Source: Alkaliphilus transvaalensis ATCC 700919 (GTDB lineage Bacteria > Bacillota > Clostridia > Peptostreptococcales > Natronincolaceae). From it: 64,000 nucleotides of DNA. Numbering within the stretch: position 1 is the first letter of the stretch; the number at the start of each line of letters is the position of its first letter. Shown piece by piece: positions 16,936 through 25,962 of this stretch. The stretch lies in NCBI RefSeq assembly GCF_000621485.1, contig NZ_JHYF01000002.1:372001-436000 (forward strand). Reading direction: 5' to 3'. A program made the translations under genes and the position numbers. The notes beneath the pieces are model-generated. The model ran no database searches and was not told the origin of the DNA. It saw nothing but the letters and a program-made list of their open reading frames with translations.

Positions 16936-17064
16936 TACCTTTAAACAAGTCCAGTGAGGCTGTAAGGAAAATGCGGAATGTATATAAATATGAAGAAATT
17001 TATGTCATATTTATGTGTGCCCAAACGAATACTATCTCTTACAGTCTGTAAGAGATTTTTTTAT
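16936..17064 (+). promoter_or_regulatory. PyrR-binding transcription attenuator before pyrR
   Basis: The sequence AGTCCAGTGAGGCTG (16949-16963) is the PyrR recognition loop, enclosed by CCTT... AAGG. Downstream, ATCTCTTACA (17034-17043) and TGTAAGAGAT (17047-17056) make a terminator with a T run. CTGTAAGG in the right side of the PyrR hairpin can instead pair with CTTACAG in the terminator's left arm, giving an antiterminator. So UMP-bound PyrR should favour termination, as in Bacillus subtilis. Confidence 0.88.
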
Positions 17065-17104
17065 GTAATACTTTAATTTTACCAATAAGGAGGTAGGAAT
17101 TTAA

Positions 17105-17650
<546 letters not shown>

Positions 17651-17665
17651 TATATAACAATAATT

Positions 17666-17752
17666 CTTTTAAAACAGTCCAGTGAGGCTGAAAAGGAGGA
17701 AATACATGACTTTTAATTGTAACCTCCTTAGAAAATCGAAGGAGGAATAAAA
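17666..17752 (+). promoter_or_regulatory. PyrR-binding translational leader before uraA
   Basis: CAGTCCAGTGAGGCTG (17675-17690), enclosed by CTTTT / AAAAG, is a second PyrR loop. No terminator follows. Instead CCTCCTT (17723-17729) can pair either with AAGGAGG at 17693-17699 or with AAGGAGG at 17739-17745, the ribosome site of uraA. PyrR binding would tie up the first copy and leave CCTCCTT free to mask the ribosome site. The switch is inferred from these pairings. Confidence 0.75.
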
Positions 17753-19012
17753 ATGGCAGTAGAAACAATGAATCAAGTTAAAGAGAAAGATCATGTTTCA
17801 ATAGGAAGAAAGTTGATTTTATCATTACAGCACATATTAGCAATGTTTGGGGCAACGGTATTAGTACCAATGTTAACTGGCTTAAATCCAGCGGTAGCCT
17901 TATTTTCAGCTGGGGCAGGAACATTACTATTTCACTTGGTAACTAAAGGGATGGTACCAGTATTCTTAGGTTCAAGTTTTGCCTTCATCGCAGTAATTGT
18001 TGATGTGAGTAATCGTTTTGGTGGGTTGCAATATGCCCAAGGTGGAATCCTTGTAGCTGGGGTCTTGTACGTAATTATGGCGGCTTTAGTAAAGGTGTTT
18101 GGTTTAGATCGAATTAAATCCTTCTTTCCACCAGTTGTTACAGGACCAATGATTATTGTAATTGGTTTAAACCTAAGCCCAGTAGCTATAGACATGGCTT
18201 CTGCCAACTGGACATTAGCAATAATTGTACTTGCAACAGTGTTAATGGTTTCTCTTTTCGGTAAAGGATTCTTTAAATTGCTACCAATATTAATAGCAGT
18301 AACAGTAGGTTATGTAGCAGCCATTGCTTTAGGGGTAATTAATTTAACAGAATTAGCTTCAAGTTTAAGAGAAACATCTATGTTCGCATTACCAGCAGTT
18401 ACGCCACCAAAGTTTCATTTAGGAGCAATCTTAACAATTGCACCAATTGTATTAGTCGTATTTATGGAGCACATTGGTGATATTACAACCAACAGTGCAG
18501 TTGTTGGAAAAGACTTCTTAAAAAATCCAGGTCTTCACAGAACCCTTCTAGGAGACGGTATAGCAACAATGTTTGCTGGAATGGTTGGAGGACCAGCTAA
18601 TACCACTTATGGTGAAAATACAGGAGTATTGGCTGTAACAAAGGTGTATGACCCATCCATTATTCAATTGGCAGCCTTCTTTACCCTTTGCTTAAGTTTT
18701 GTTGGCTACTTCTCAGTAATTCTACAATCAATCCCAGTAGCAGTAATGGGAGGAATCTGTATCGTATTATTCGGTATGATCGCCAGTGTAGGGCTAAGAA
18801 CAATTGTTGATGCTAAAATTGACTTTGCTGAAAATAGAAACTTACTAATTGCAGCTTTAATCTTTGTAATCGGTATTGGTACAGCAATGTATACCGATGC
18901 AGATGGGAATACTATCGGAATTCAATTAGGTGAAGTTGTACAGTTAAGTGGATTAAGCTTAGCAGCAATAGTAGGGATTGTAGCTAATAAAGTGTTACCA
19001 CAAACGAAATAA
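17753..19012 (+). CDS. uraA: Uracil permease (NCS2 family)
   Basis: A 419-residue transporter with about 14 hydrophobic helices that takes up uracil with protons. Signature segments are QHILAMFGATVLVPMLTGL at the start, GSSFAFIAVI, MEHIGDITTNSAVVGKDF with the substrate-binding glutamate, and GPANTTYGENTGVLAVTKVYD. It is the second gene behind pyrR and carries its own PyrR leader, which fits salvage control by the UMP level. AAGGAGG lies 7 bases before the ATG. Confidence 0.95.
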   Translation: MAVETMNQVKEKDHVSIGRKLILSLQHILAMFGATVLVPMLTGLNPAVALFSAGAGTLLFHLVTKGMVPVFLGSSFAFIAVIVDVSNRFGGLQYAQGGILVAGVLYVIMAALVKVFGLDRIKSFFPPVVTGPMIIVIGLNLSPVAIDMASANWTLAIIVLATVLMVSLFGKGFFKLLPILIAVTVGYVAAIALGVINLTELASSLRETSMFALPAVTPPKFHLGAILTIAPIVLVVFMEHIGDITTNSAVVGKDFLKNPGLHRTLLGDGIATMFAGMVGGPANTTYGENTGVLAVTKVYDPSIIQLAAFFTLCLSFVGYFSVILQSIPVAVMGGICIVLFGMIASVGLRTIVDAKIDFAENRNLLIAALIFVIGIGTAMYTDADGNTIGIQLGEVVQLSGLSLAAIVGIVANKVLPQTK

Positions 19013-19049
19013 TAAGCTAAATTAACCTAATAGATATGAAAACATAAGT

Positions 19050-19082
19050 AGCCCCATAGGACTGAAGAAGTCTTATGGGGCT
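19050..19082. terminator. Strong hairpin between convergent uraA and rqcH
   Basis: AGCCCCATAGGACT / AGTCTTATGGGGCT form a 14-bp stem (one G-T pair) with a 5-base loop. There is no T run on the plus strand, so intrinsic termination would be weak; RNA end protection is an alternative. Confidence 0.6.
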
Positions 19083-19164
19083 GTTGATATATAACAAATA
19101 GCAGAAATTTAATTATTAAAACGATATACAACAACTTAGAAGCTATAACTATATGAAGCTATAA

Positions 19165-20934
19165 CTATATTTCTTTAACCTTTAGACCAGCAAGATCACC
19201 ATCTACATAGACCGTTTGAAAATGATCGTAGATCACCATTCCAGGCTTTGCACCGCTTTGTTTTCGAACGTTTTTCCTTAGGGTATAATCTATAGGGACT
19301 TTAGTAGCGTTTTTAGCCTTGCTGTAATAGGCAGCTAGGGTAGCAGCCTCTAATAGGGCTTGGTCTGTATATTCACCTTCTTGACACTTTAAAATTGTGT
19401 GGGAGCCAGGCATGTCCTTTACGTGGAGCCATAGATCATTTTTTCCCGAAATCTTAAAGGTAATCTCGTCATTTTGCTTGTTGTTTTTTCCTACATAAAT
19501 TTCGTATCCGTCAGAAGAAAGATACTTAAGATAACTGGTTTTCTTAATATTACCTGTATTTTTTTTATTGGTAGCCCGTTTCTTAACATAGCCGGTTTCA
19601 ATAAGCTCTGTATAAATTTCTTCAATATCAGCCAATTGGGTGACGTGATCAAGACTTATTAAAATTTGTTCTAGATAGTTAATTTCTTCAACTGCAATTT
19701 CCCTTTGATGGGCGACTTCTTTAACGGCTGTTTTATACTTGTTGTATTGCTTAAAGTATTTTTGTGCATTTTGAGCAGGTGTCAATTTTTGGTCTAAAGG
19801 GATTGTAATTTCCTTCATGTCTGGATCATAATAATTGATAACGCTAACTGCTGCTTCTTTATCCTTTAACAAGTGAATGTTGGCAGTAATTAAGTCGCCG
19901 TAGACCTTGCATTCTTCTGCTTTTTCGGCATTTTTTAAGTCTTTTTCTAGGTTTTCAATTTTGTTATAAAGCCTTTCTAATTTTAAACTAATATTTTTAC
20001 GAAGATCCTGTGTTCTCTGTTTCATCCGCTCTTTAGAATCTTTATTTTGATAAAAGCTCTCTAATAGAAGACTTGGACTTTCATAGGTCTCTGTGCGGTA
20101 ATAAGATAAATGATTTAAACCTAAGACATTAAAATCTACATACTTTCCAGTTGCATCATCAATATAAAGACTTGGAATAAACGTTCCTTTTTTTACTATT
20201 GTCATGAGATTTTTAAAGGAATGGAAAAGCTTTTGGTAATCTGCCTCATCTAAAGCCAATAGCGGTTGATCATCAGAAACATTGGCATTAAAACAAATCT
20301 CCCTAGCAATTAGGGGGGATATGCCAGTAAAACTGCTGTAAATAACCTTATAGACTGGTGATGACATATTTGGGGTTAAGCCTTCTTTAAAACCATCTAA
20401 ATTTTCAATAAGTAGAGGATTCAATTTATTTTGTGCGGGGGGTAAGGTATAAGTTAGCCCAGGTAGTACTTGTCTTTGACGGCTAACGTCAAAGGATACT
20501 CTTTTTATTGAGTCTAGAATACGGTTAGTTTCTGCCTCTACTAAAATAATGTTACTGTGCTTCCCCATTAATTCAACAATCAAATGCTTTTGTTTTAAAA
20601 TATTGAGTTCGTCGTAGGACTCTATCACAAATTTGATAATTCTTTCAAAATTTGGTTGTTCTATCGAGACAATACGGCCACCTTGAAGATGCTTTCTTAA
20701 GAACATACAAAAAACTGGTGGAACACTGGGATTTTCTTTAGCTACATTAGTAAAATGAACCCTTGTATGTTGGCTACTGGAAGACAGTAGTAGTTTATGA
20801 TTTTTTCCCTGGCTTCTAAGGGCAATTATTAATTCGTCAGCCTCTGGTTGGTGAATTTTTTCTATTTTGTTCCCTGGTAATAAAGATGTCAGCTCATGTA
20901 CTATGGAAGCTACAACAATTCCATCTAAGGCCAT
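19165..20934 (-). CDS. rqcH: Rqc2-type ribosome quality control factor RqcH (NFACT protein)
   Basis: About 589 residues. RqcH binds 50S subunits blocked by peptidyl-tRNA and adds C-terminal alanine tails. The NFACT-N domain opens MALDGIVVASIVHELTSLL and includes FCMFLRKHLQGGRI. A coiled-coil middle (about 305-445) is followed by NFACT-R with KNDLWLHVKDMPGSHTIL. Older annotations call these fibronectin-binding proteins. GGAGGG suits the ATG at 20934 rather than 20952. It stands alone on the minus strand. ylmH, another quality-control factor, is in the same window. Confidence 0.93.
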   Translation of the reverse strand: MALDGIVVASIVHELTSLLPGNKIEKIHQPEADELIIALRSQGKNHKLLLSSSSQHTRVHFTNVAKENPSVPPVFCMFLRKHLQGGRIVSIEQPNFERIIKFVIESYDELNILKQKHLIVELMGKHSNIILVEAETNRILDSIKRVSFDVSRQRQVLPGLTYTLPPAQNKLNPLLIENLDGFKEGLTPNMSSPVYKVIYSSFTGISPLIAREICFNANVSDDQPLLALDEADYQKLFHSFKNLMTIVKKGTFIPSLYIDDATGKYVDFNVLGLNHLSYYRTETYESPSLLLESFYQNKDSKERMKQRTQDLRKNISLKLERLYNKIENLEKDLKNAEKAEECKVYGDLITANIHLLKDKEAAVSVINYYDPDMKEITIPLDQKLTPAQNAQKYFKQYNKYKTAVKEVAHQREIAVEEINYLEQILISLDHVTQLADIEEIYTELIETGYVKKRATNKKNTGNIKKTSYLKYLSSDGYEIYVGKNNKQNDEITFKISGKNDLWLHVKDMPGSHTILKCQEGEYTDQALLEAATLAAYYSKAKNATKVPIDYTLRKNVRKQSGAKPGMVIYDHFQTVYVDGDLAGLKVKEI

Positions 20935-21440
20935 CGGAATCCCTCCTATCATGTAAATGTCTTTTGATAATACTTGAATATTAGATTATTAGGCTACATT
21001 AATACAATCATACATGATTTGATTATAAAATGCCAATAAATCATTATTGCTAATTGATTTTATATACTTTTTAGTAGAGCTATTTTTATTTCGGGAACTT
21101 CAAAACATTGTATTAATCATGGCGAAAATTATAGAATGGTATGGAGGAACAATTATTCGATAGTCTAACCATAGAAATAAAATATATTAAGAAATCGTAA
21201 TAATTTGCAGGAGAATAACTATTTAAATTGAATAAACATAAAATAGACCTTTAGCTATACCCATTGCAATTATTTCCATTAGGGTTTATTTCTAAGGAAG
21301 TCGGGATACTAAATGAAAAGGTCCATAAATTAAAGACCAAGAATTATTTCTTCCTTCATAAAATTAGCTAAAAGTGAATAAACAAATAAGATATACTAAA
21401 CAAATAAGGGTGTTAGATTAAGTAAATTAGAAATTTTTAA
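20935..21440. other. Long AT-rich gap between divergent rqcH and dapF
   Basis: About 500 bases without an acceptable ORF or RNA family that I recognise. It should hold promoters for both directions. The stretch nearest dapF is a separate low-complexity repeat, listed next. Confidence 0.4.
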
Positions 21441-21446
21441 AAAAAA

Positions 21447-21522
21447 CTAAAAGAAAAACTAAAATGCAACCTAAAATATAAACTAAAATACAAAACTAAA
21501 AAAGAAAACCTAAAGATAAAAA
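21447..21522 (+). repeat. Degenerate 12-base tandem repeat upstream of dapF
   Basis: CTAAA begins at 21447, 21459, 21471, 21483, 21496 and 21510, that is every 12, 12, 12, 13 and 14 bases, with A-rich filler between. Six imperfect units of the form CTAAAANNNAAA are visible. Confidence 0.7.
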
Positions 21523-21560
21523 TAAAAGTAATAAGAAGATAATTATTAAGAGGTGAAAAA

Positions 21561-22412
21561 ATGGATAAAATGAACATACCCTTTAAAAAAATCCATGGAG
21601 CAGGGAATGATTTTGTAGTCATTAAATATGAAGATTTTCCTTATGACCACCGGCTAAGCTACTTTGCAGAGAAAAGTTGCCATAGACACTTTGGTATTGG
21701 AGCAGATGGTATTTTAGTCGTGGCGCCATCAACTGTTGCAGATGCAAAGATGATCTACTATAATAGTGACGGTTCCTTAGCAAATATGTGTGGTAATGGA
21801 ATTAGATGCTTTGCTAAGTTTGTTTTTGATGAAGGAATTGTAAACCAAGAAGAATTTTCTGTTGAGACCTTGGCAGGAATCCTTAAAGTAAAGGTACTGA
21901 CGGAAGCAGGAAAAGCAGTTGCCATTAAGGTTAACATGGGAAAAATGAGTTTTGATCCCCAAATCATACCTGTTGCAACCAATAAGGAACAGTTTGTAAA
22001 GGAAATATTAGAAATTGAAGGTGAGACCTTCGAAATAACAACTGTCCTAATGGGTGTTCCCCATACTGTGATCTTTACTGATGATTTAAATTCACAGGAT
22101 GTTAGAAAGTATGGGCCAATAATTGAAAAACATCAATTCTTCCCTCAAAAAACCAATGTAAACTTTGCAAAAATAATAGATCCAAAGAACATTCATGTAA
22201 AGACATGGGAACGAGGTGCAGGTTATACCCTTGCTTGTGGTACTGGGGTTACAAGTGTTTGTGGGGTTGCCCATCACTTAGGGTTAGTCGAGAAAGAGGT
22301 AACAGTTGATATAGATGGTGGAAGATTGCACATTTCTATTACAGAAAGTGGAGATGTTTTTATGGAGGGGCCTGCTGAGGACATCTGTACTGGCGATTAT
22401 TTTCTAAAATAA
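21561..22412 (+). CDS. dapF: Diaminopimelate epimerase
   Basis: A 283-residue PLP-independent racemase converting LL- to meso-diaminopimelate for lysine and peptidoglycan synthesis. The two catalytic cysteines lie in NMCGNGIRCF (Cys77) and LACGTGVTSV (Cys226). The start IPFKKIHGAGNDFVV is typical. AGAGGTG precedes the ATG. No other dap gene is adjacent; yicC follows after 93 bases. Confidence 0.96.
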   Translation: MDKMNIPFKKIHGAGNDFVVIKYEDFPYDHRLSYFAEKSCHRHFGIGADGILVVAPSTVADAKMIYYNSDGSLANMCGNGIRCFAKFVFDEGIVNQEEFSVETLAGILKVKVLTEAGKAVAIKVNMGKMSFDPQIIPVATNKEQFVKEILEIEGETFEITTVLMGVPHTVIFTDDLNSQDVRKYGPIIEKHQFFPQKTNVNFAKIIDPKNIHVKTWERGAGYTLACGTGVTSVCGVAHHLGLVEKEVTVDIDGGRLHISITESGDVFMEGPAEDICTGDYFLK

Positions 22413-22484
22413 TATCCTTGTCACAAGGGCAATAGAAGGATAAAATAATAGATGAATCATTAATGCACTATAAATAGTAAATGA

Positions 22485-22490
22485 TATAAT
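22485..22490 (+). promoter_or_regulatory. Possible -10 box before yicC
   Basis: TATAAT only 21 bases before the yicC ATG at 22506; no clear -35 at 17 bases, so this is a weak call. Confidence 0.35.
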
Positions 22491-22505
22491 GGAAGGATGA
22501 ATAGG

Positions 22506-23384
22506 ATGATAACCAGTATGACAGGCTTTGGAAGAGGTGAATCCCAATCCACAGATCGTAGATTTTTAGTAGAAATTAAATCCCTCAATCATAGATATTT
22601 GGACATAAATATTAAAATGCCCAAAATGTTTACATACTTAGAAGAGAACATCAGGCAGACAATTAAGGATTACGTAAAAAGAGGAAGAGTAGAAGTTTTT
22701 ATATCATATGAAAATATAGGTGACACAGAGGTAAAGGTCATTGCAGATGTCCCTTTAGCAGAGCAATACCTTAACGCCCTAACAAAGTTAAAGGAACTAC
22801 CTGTAAAAGATGATGTTACAGTGTCTTTAATCGCCAAATATCCCGATGTTATTCGTGTTGAAAAAAAGGAGCTTGATGAAGATGCTACATGGAATGCTTT
22901 AGTAGAAGCATTAAAAAATAGCCTAAGTAAGCTATCTGAAATGCGGAAAATAGAAGGGGCTCAATTAAAAGAAGATCTATTGATGCGATTAGGAATTCTT
23001 GCTGACTATATTAAAGAGATAGAGGGAAGAAGCCCGCAAATTGTTGTTGAATATAGACAAAGATTAAATGAAAGAATAAAAGAACTACTAGAAGAAGGAT
23101 ATCATATTGAAGAGAGTCGAATATTAATGGAAGTAGCTCTTTTTGCAGATAAGAGCAGTATTGTAGAGGAAATTGTTCGTTTTGGAAGTCACATTAAGCA
23201 GTTTACTAAAACGATGGAGGAAAATGACTCCATCGGTAGAAAACTAGACTTCTTAATACAAGAAATGAATCGAGAAGTTAATACCATTGGCTCTAAGGCA
23301 AATGATCTTACAATAACCAATATTGTAGTTAATCTAAAAAGTGAACTTGAAAAGATGAGGGAACAAGTGCAAAACATTGAATAG
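22506..23384 (+). CDS. yicC: YicC/YloC-family endoribonuclease
   Basis: About 292 residues. The family begins ITSMTGFGRGE, continues with EIKSLNHRYLDINIKMP and ends with the conserved IQEMNREVNTIGSKANDLTI motif; members are RNA endonucleases that affect small-RNA decay. GGAAGG at 22491-22496 is spaced for the ATG at 22506 but abuts the one at 22497, and family alignment also favours 22506. It opens the remA-gmk-rpoZ-coaBC run. Confidence 0.92.
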   Translation: MITSMTGFGRGESQSTDRRFLVEIKSLNHRYLDINIKMPKMFTYLEENIRQTIKDYVKRGRVEVFISYENIGDTEVKVIADVPLAEQYLNALTKLKELPVKDDVTVSLIAKYPDVIRVEKKELDEDATWNALVEALKNSLSKLSEMRKIEGAQLKEDLLMRLGILADYIKEIEGRSPQIVVEYRQRLNERIKELLEEGYHIEESRILMEVALFADKSSIVEEIVRFGSHIKQFTKTMEENDSIGRKLDFLIQEMNREVNTIGSKANDLTITNIVVNLKSELEKMREQVQNIE

Positions 23385-23396
23385 GGAGGGGAACAA

Positions 23397-23678
23397 ATGA
23401 GTATTAAATTAATTAATATAGGTTTTGGTAATATTGTATCGGGTAATCGAATTGTAGCGATTGTAAGTCCAGAATCAGCACCAATTAAAAGGGTTATTCA
23501 AGAAGCAAGAGACAGAGGAATGTTAATTGATGCAACCTATGGTAGAAGAACGAGAGCTGTAATTATAACTGATAGTGATCATGTTATTTTATCAGCTGTT
23601 CAACCAGAAACAGTAGCCCATCGTTTAAATTCAAAGGAAGTTGTTAAAGAAGTTGAAGAAAACAATGAGGATGAATAG
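23397..23678 (+). CDS. remA: RemA-family regulator (DUF370)
   Basis: A 93-residue DNA-binding protein of the RemA family, which in Bacillus activates matrix and osmoprotection genes. The whole core is typical: [61 protein letters not shown]. The C-terminus is acidic. It lies 12 bases after yicC and 20 before gmk, the order found across Clostridia and Bacilli. Confidence 0.92.
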   Translation: MSIKLINIGFGNIVSGNRIVAIVSPESAPIKRVIQEARDRGMLIDATYGRRTRAVIITDSDHVILSAVQPETVAHRLNSKEVVKEVEENNEDE

Positions 23679-23698
23679 GCTAGAAAGAGGAGATTTAT

Positions 23699-24298
23699 AT
23701 GGCAAGAGGTTTATTATTGGTAATTTCAGGACCATCGGGAGCAGGTAAAGGGACCATCTGTAAGAAGTTGCTGGAAACAAATCCCCAAATAAGAGTGTCT
23801 GTTTCTGCCACCACTAGAAAGCCTAGAACGGGTGAAGTAGATGGAGTGAATTACTTTTTTATCGAAAAAGAAAAATTCGAGGATATGCTAGAACTTGATG
23901 AATTTCTAGAATATGCCAAGGTTTATGATAATTATTATGGAACACCCAAAAACTATGTATTAGAAAACTTGAAAAATGGCAATGATGTTTTACTAGAAAT
24001 TGATATTGAAGGTGCCCTACAAATTAAAGAAAAGTTTAAAGGTGGCGTTTTTATTTTTATTTTACCTCCATCAATGGAAGAATTAAGGAATAGAATTGTT
24101 GGAAGGGGAACAGAAACAGAAGAAGATATTAAAAAGCGTTTTGGTTCAGCCCTAGATGAAATTAAGCAGGTTATAAAATATGATTATGCAGTGGTGAATG
24201 ACGACCTAACTAGAGCAAAAGAAGATGTCGAGGCCATTATTAGAGCTGAAAGATGTAAAGTTATGAGGGTTTATGAGGAAATTCAATCAAGATTTTAG
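23699..24298 (+). CDS. gmk: Guanylate kinase
   Basis: 199 residues. It phosphorylates GMP to GDP with ATP. The P-loop is ISGPSGAGKGTI (residues 9-20); the GMP-binding region SVSATTRKPRTGEVDGVNYFF and the lid RGTETEEDIKKR are present. AGGAG precedes the ATG. Normal length and conserved neighbours. Confidence 0.96.
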   Translation: MARGLLLVISGPSGAGKGTICKKLLETNPQIRVSVSATTRKPRTGEVDGVNYFFIEKEKFEDMLELDEFLEYAKVYDNYYGTPKNYVLENLKNGNDVLLEIDIEGALQIKEKFKGGVFIFILPPSMEELRNRIVGRGTETEEDIKKRFGSALDEIKQVIKYDYAVVNDDLTRAKEDVEAIIRAERCKVMRVYEEIQSRF

Positions 24299-24312
24299 AA
24301 GGAGATGATCAC

Positions 24313-24609
24313 ATGTTATATCCATCAACAAATGATTTAATGGAGAAAATTGATAGCAGATATACCTTAGTTTTAGCAGCAGCAAAAAGAGCAAGACAAA
24401 TTATTGATGGTGATGAAATCACAGTGAGGGCTAAATCCCAAAAGCCAGTTTCAATTGCTACACAAGAAATTCATGAAGGCAAAGTTACCTATAGTCGACT
24501 AATTGGCGAAAAGGAACTAATCGATACGAAGCGAGAGCAAAGAGAATTAAAGGAATTAAAAGAATATAATGACCTGAAAGAACAATATGAAGAAAACCAA
24601 GAAGGGTAG
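24313..24609 (+). CDS. rpoZ: RNA polymerase omega subunit
   Basis: 98 residues. It begins MLYPSTNDLMEKIDSRYTLVLAAAKRARQI, the conserved omega helix region, shown by its DSRYTLV and AAKRARQI parts. A charged C-terminal tail rich in Glu/Lys follows. Omega helps assembly of the beta' subunit. AAGGAG precedes the ATG, and gmk ends 14 bases upstream. Confidence 0.93.
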   Translation: MLYPSTNDLMEKIDSRYTLVLAAAKRARQIIDGDEITVRAKSQKPVSIATQEIHEGKVTYSRLIGEKELIDTKREQRELKELKEYNDLKEQYEENQEG

Positions 24610-24622
24610 AAGGTGAAGGTCT

Positions 24623-25816
24623 ATGTTAAAGGGGAAAAATATTGTAGTTGGAGTAACTGGTGGTGTTGCAGCCTATAAAGCTTGTGACATCGTAAGCCGA
24701 TTTAAAAAATTAGGGGCAGAAGTAAATGTCATTATGACAAAAGCTGCAACCGAATTTGTTCAACCTCAAGCTTTCCAAGCCTTATCTCAGAATCCTGTAA
24801 CAGTAGACATGTTTGAAACTCCTAGGTATTGGGATATAGAACATATTAGCCTTGCCCAAAAAGCCGATGTCCTATTGGTGGCGCCGGCAACAGCTAATAT
24901 CATTGGGAAGGTAGCCAATGGAATAGCCGATGACATGCTATCTACTACCATCATGGCATCAACAGCAAAGGTTGTTTTTGCACCAGCCATGAACACGAAA
25001 ATGTATGAAAATGTCATTGTACAGGATAATATTAAAAAGTTAAAGAATTTAGGCTATCATTTCATTCAGCCAGCTTCAGGTAGATTAGCTTGTGGTGATA
25101 TTGGAGTAGGTAAGCTATGTGAACCAGAAAAAATTGTTGAAGCTGTTATAGAAATTGCCCTTCCTGTACAAGATTTAGCTGGTAAAAATCTTTTAGTAAC
25201 AGCAGGTCCAACGGTGGAAACCATCGATCCTGTACGTTTTATCTCTAATCGGTCTTCAGGAAAAATGGGATATGCCATAGCTGAAGCCGCTCAAGCTAGA
25301 GGGGCTATCGTAACACTGGTATCAGGTCCAACCAATATAAAGCCACCTGCCGGAGTGGACTTTATGCCTACAACATCAGCCATTAATATGTACGATACAG
25401 TAATGGAACATTTTAATAAACAGGATATTATTATAAAGGCTGCAGCAGTTGGAGACTATCGACCAGAAAATCCTGCCGATATGAAGATTAAAAAGCAAGA
25501 AGGTAACTTGACCATTAATCTTGTTAGAAATCCAGATATTTTATTAGAGTTAGGGAAAAGGAAAACGAATCAAATTTTAGTGGGCTTTGCAGCTGAAACC
25601 AATAATTTATTGGAATATGCTACTGGTAAATTGAATAAAAAGAATGCAGATTTAATTGTTGCAAATGATGTTACAGAAAATGGTGCTGGTTTTGGTAGTG
25701 ACACTAATATCGTTTACTTACTTGACCGGCAAGGGGAACAAAGAAAAATTGAGATGGCTTCTAAGCTAGAAATAGCCAATAAAATTTTAGATAAAGTGAT
25801 AGAACTATCTAAGTAA
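24623..25816 (+). CDS. coaBC: Bifunctional phosphopantothenoylcysteine decarboxylase / phosphopantothenate-cysteine ligase
   Basis: 397 residues, two enzymes of coenzyme A synthesis in one chain. The flavoprotein CoaC part (1-180) has [14 protein letters not shown], the His of [15 protein letters not shown] and the active-site Cys loop [15 protein letters not shown]. The CoaB part (185-397) has [30 protein letters not shown] and AAAVGDYRP. coaD, a later enzyme in the pathway, is encoded at 49460-49933. Confidence 0.95.
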   Translation: MLKGKNIVVGVTGGVAAYKACDIVSRFKKLGAEVNVIMTKAATEFVQPQAFQALSQNPVTVDMFETPRYWDIEHISLAQKADVLLVAPATANIIGKVANGIADDMLSTTIMASTAKVVFAPAMNTKMYENVIVQDNIKKLKNLGYHFIQPASGRLACGDIGVGKLCEPEKIVEAVIEIALPVQDLAGKNLLVTAGPTVETIDPVRFISNRSSGKMGYAIAEAAQARGAIVTLVSGPTNIKPPAGVDFMPTTSAINMYDTVMEHFNKQDIIIKAAAVGDYRPENPADMKIKKQEGNLTINLVRNPDILLELGKRKTNQILVGFAAETNNLLEYATGKLNKKNADLIVANDVTENGAGFGSDTNIVYLLDRQGEQRKIEMASKLEIANKILDKVIELSK

Positions 25817-25822
25817 AAAGAT

Positions 25823-25917
25823 AAACCTTCATATTCTAAACTAATAAATCCTACATATTGCGTAATAATATGTTTTGCTAGGGTTTAAAGTTAATAGAAT
25901 ATGGGGGTTTTTATTTA
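25823..25917 (+). terminator. Large nested terminator between coaBC and priA
   Basis: AAACCTTCATATTCTA (25823-25838) pairs with TAGAATATGGGGGTTT (25895-25910) over 16 bp with two G-U pairs, followed by TTATTTAG. Inside the 56-base loop, CATATT / AATATG around 25854-25872 form a second hairpin. Confidence 0.7.
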
Positions 25918-25928
25918 GTCTCGAATTC

Positions 25929-25937
25929 TGGTATAAT
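25929..25937 (+). promoter_or_regulatory. Extended -10 promoter of priA
   Basis: TG at 25929-25930, one base, then TATAAT at 25932-25937, right after the nested terminator and 26 bases before the GTG start. Confidence 0.55.
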
Positions 25938-25962
25938 AATAGTTTAAGAGGAGGTGTGGAAA

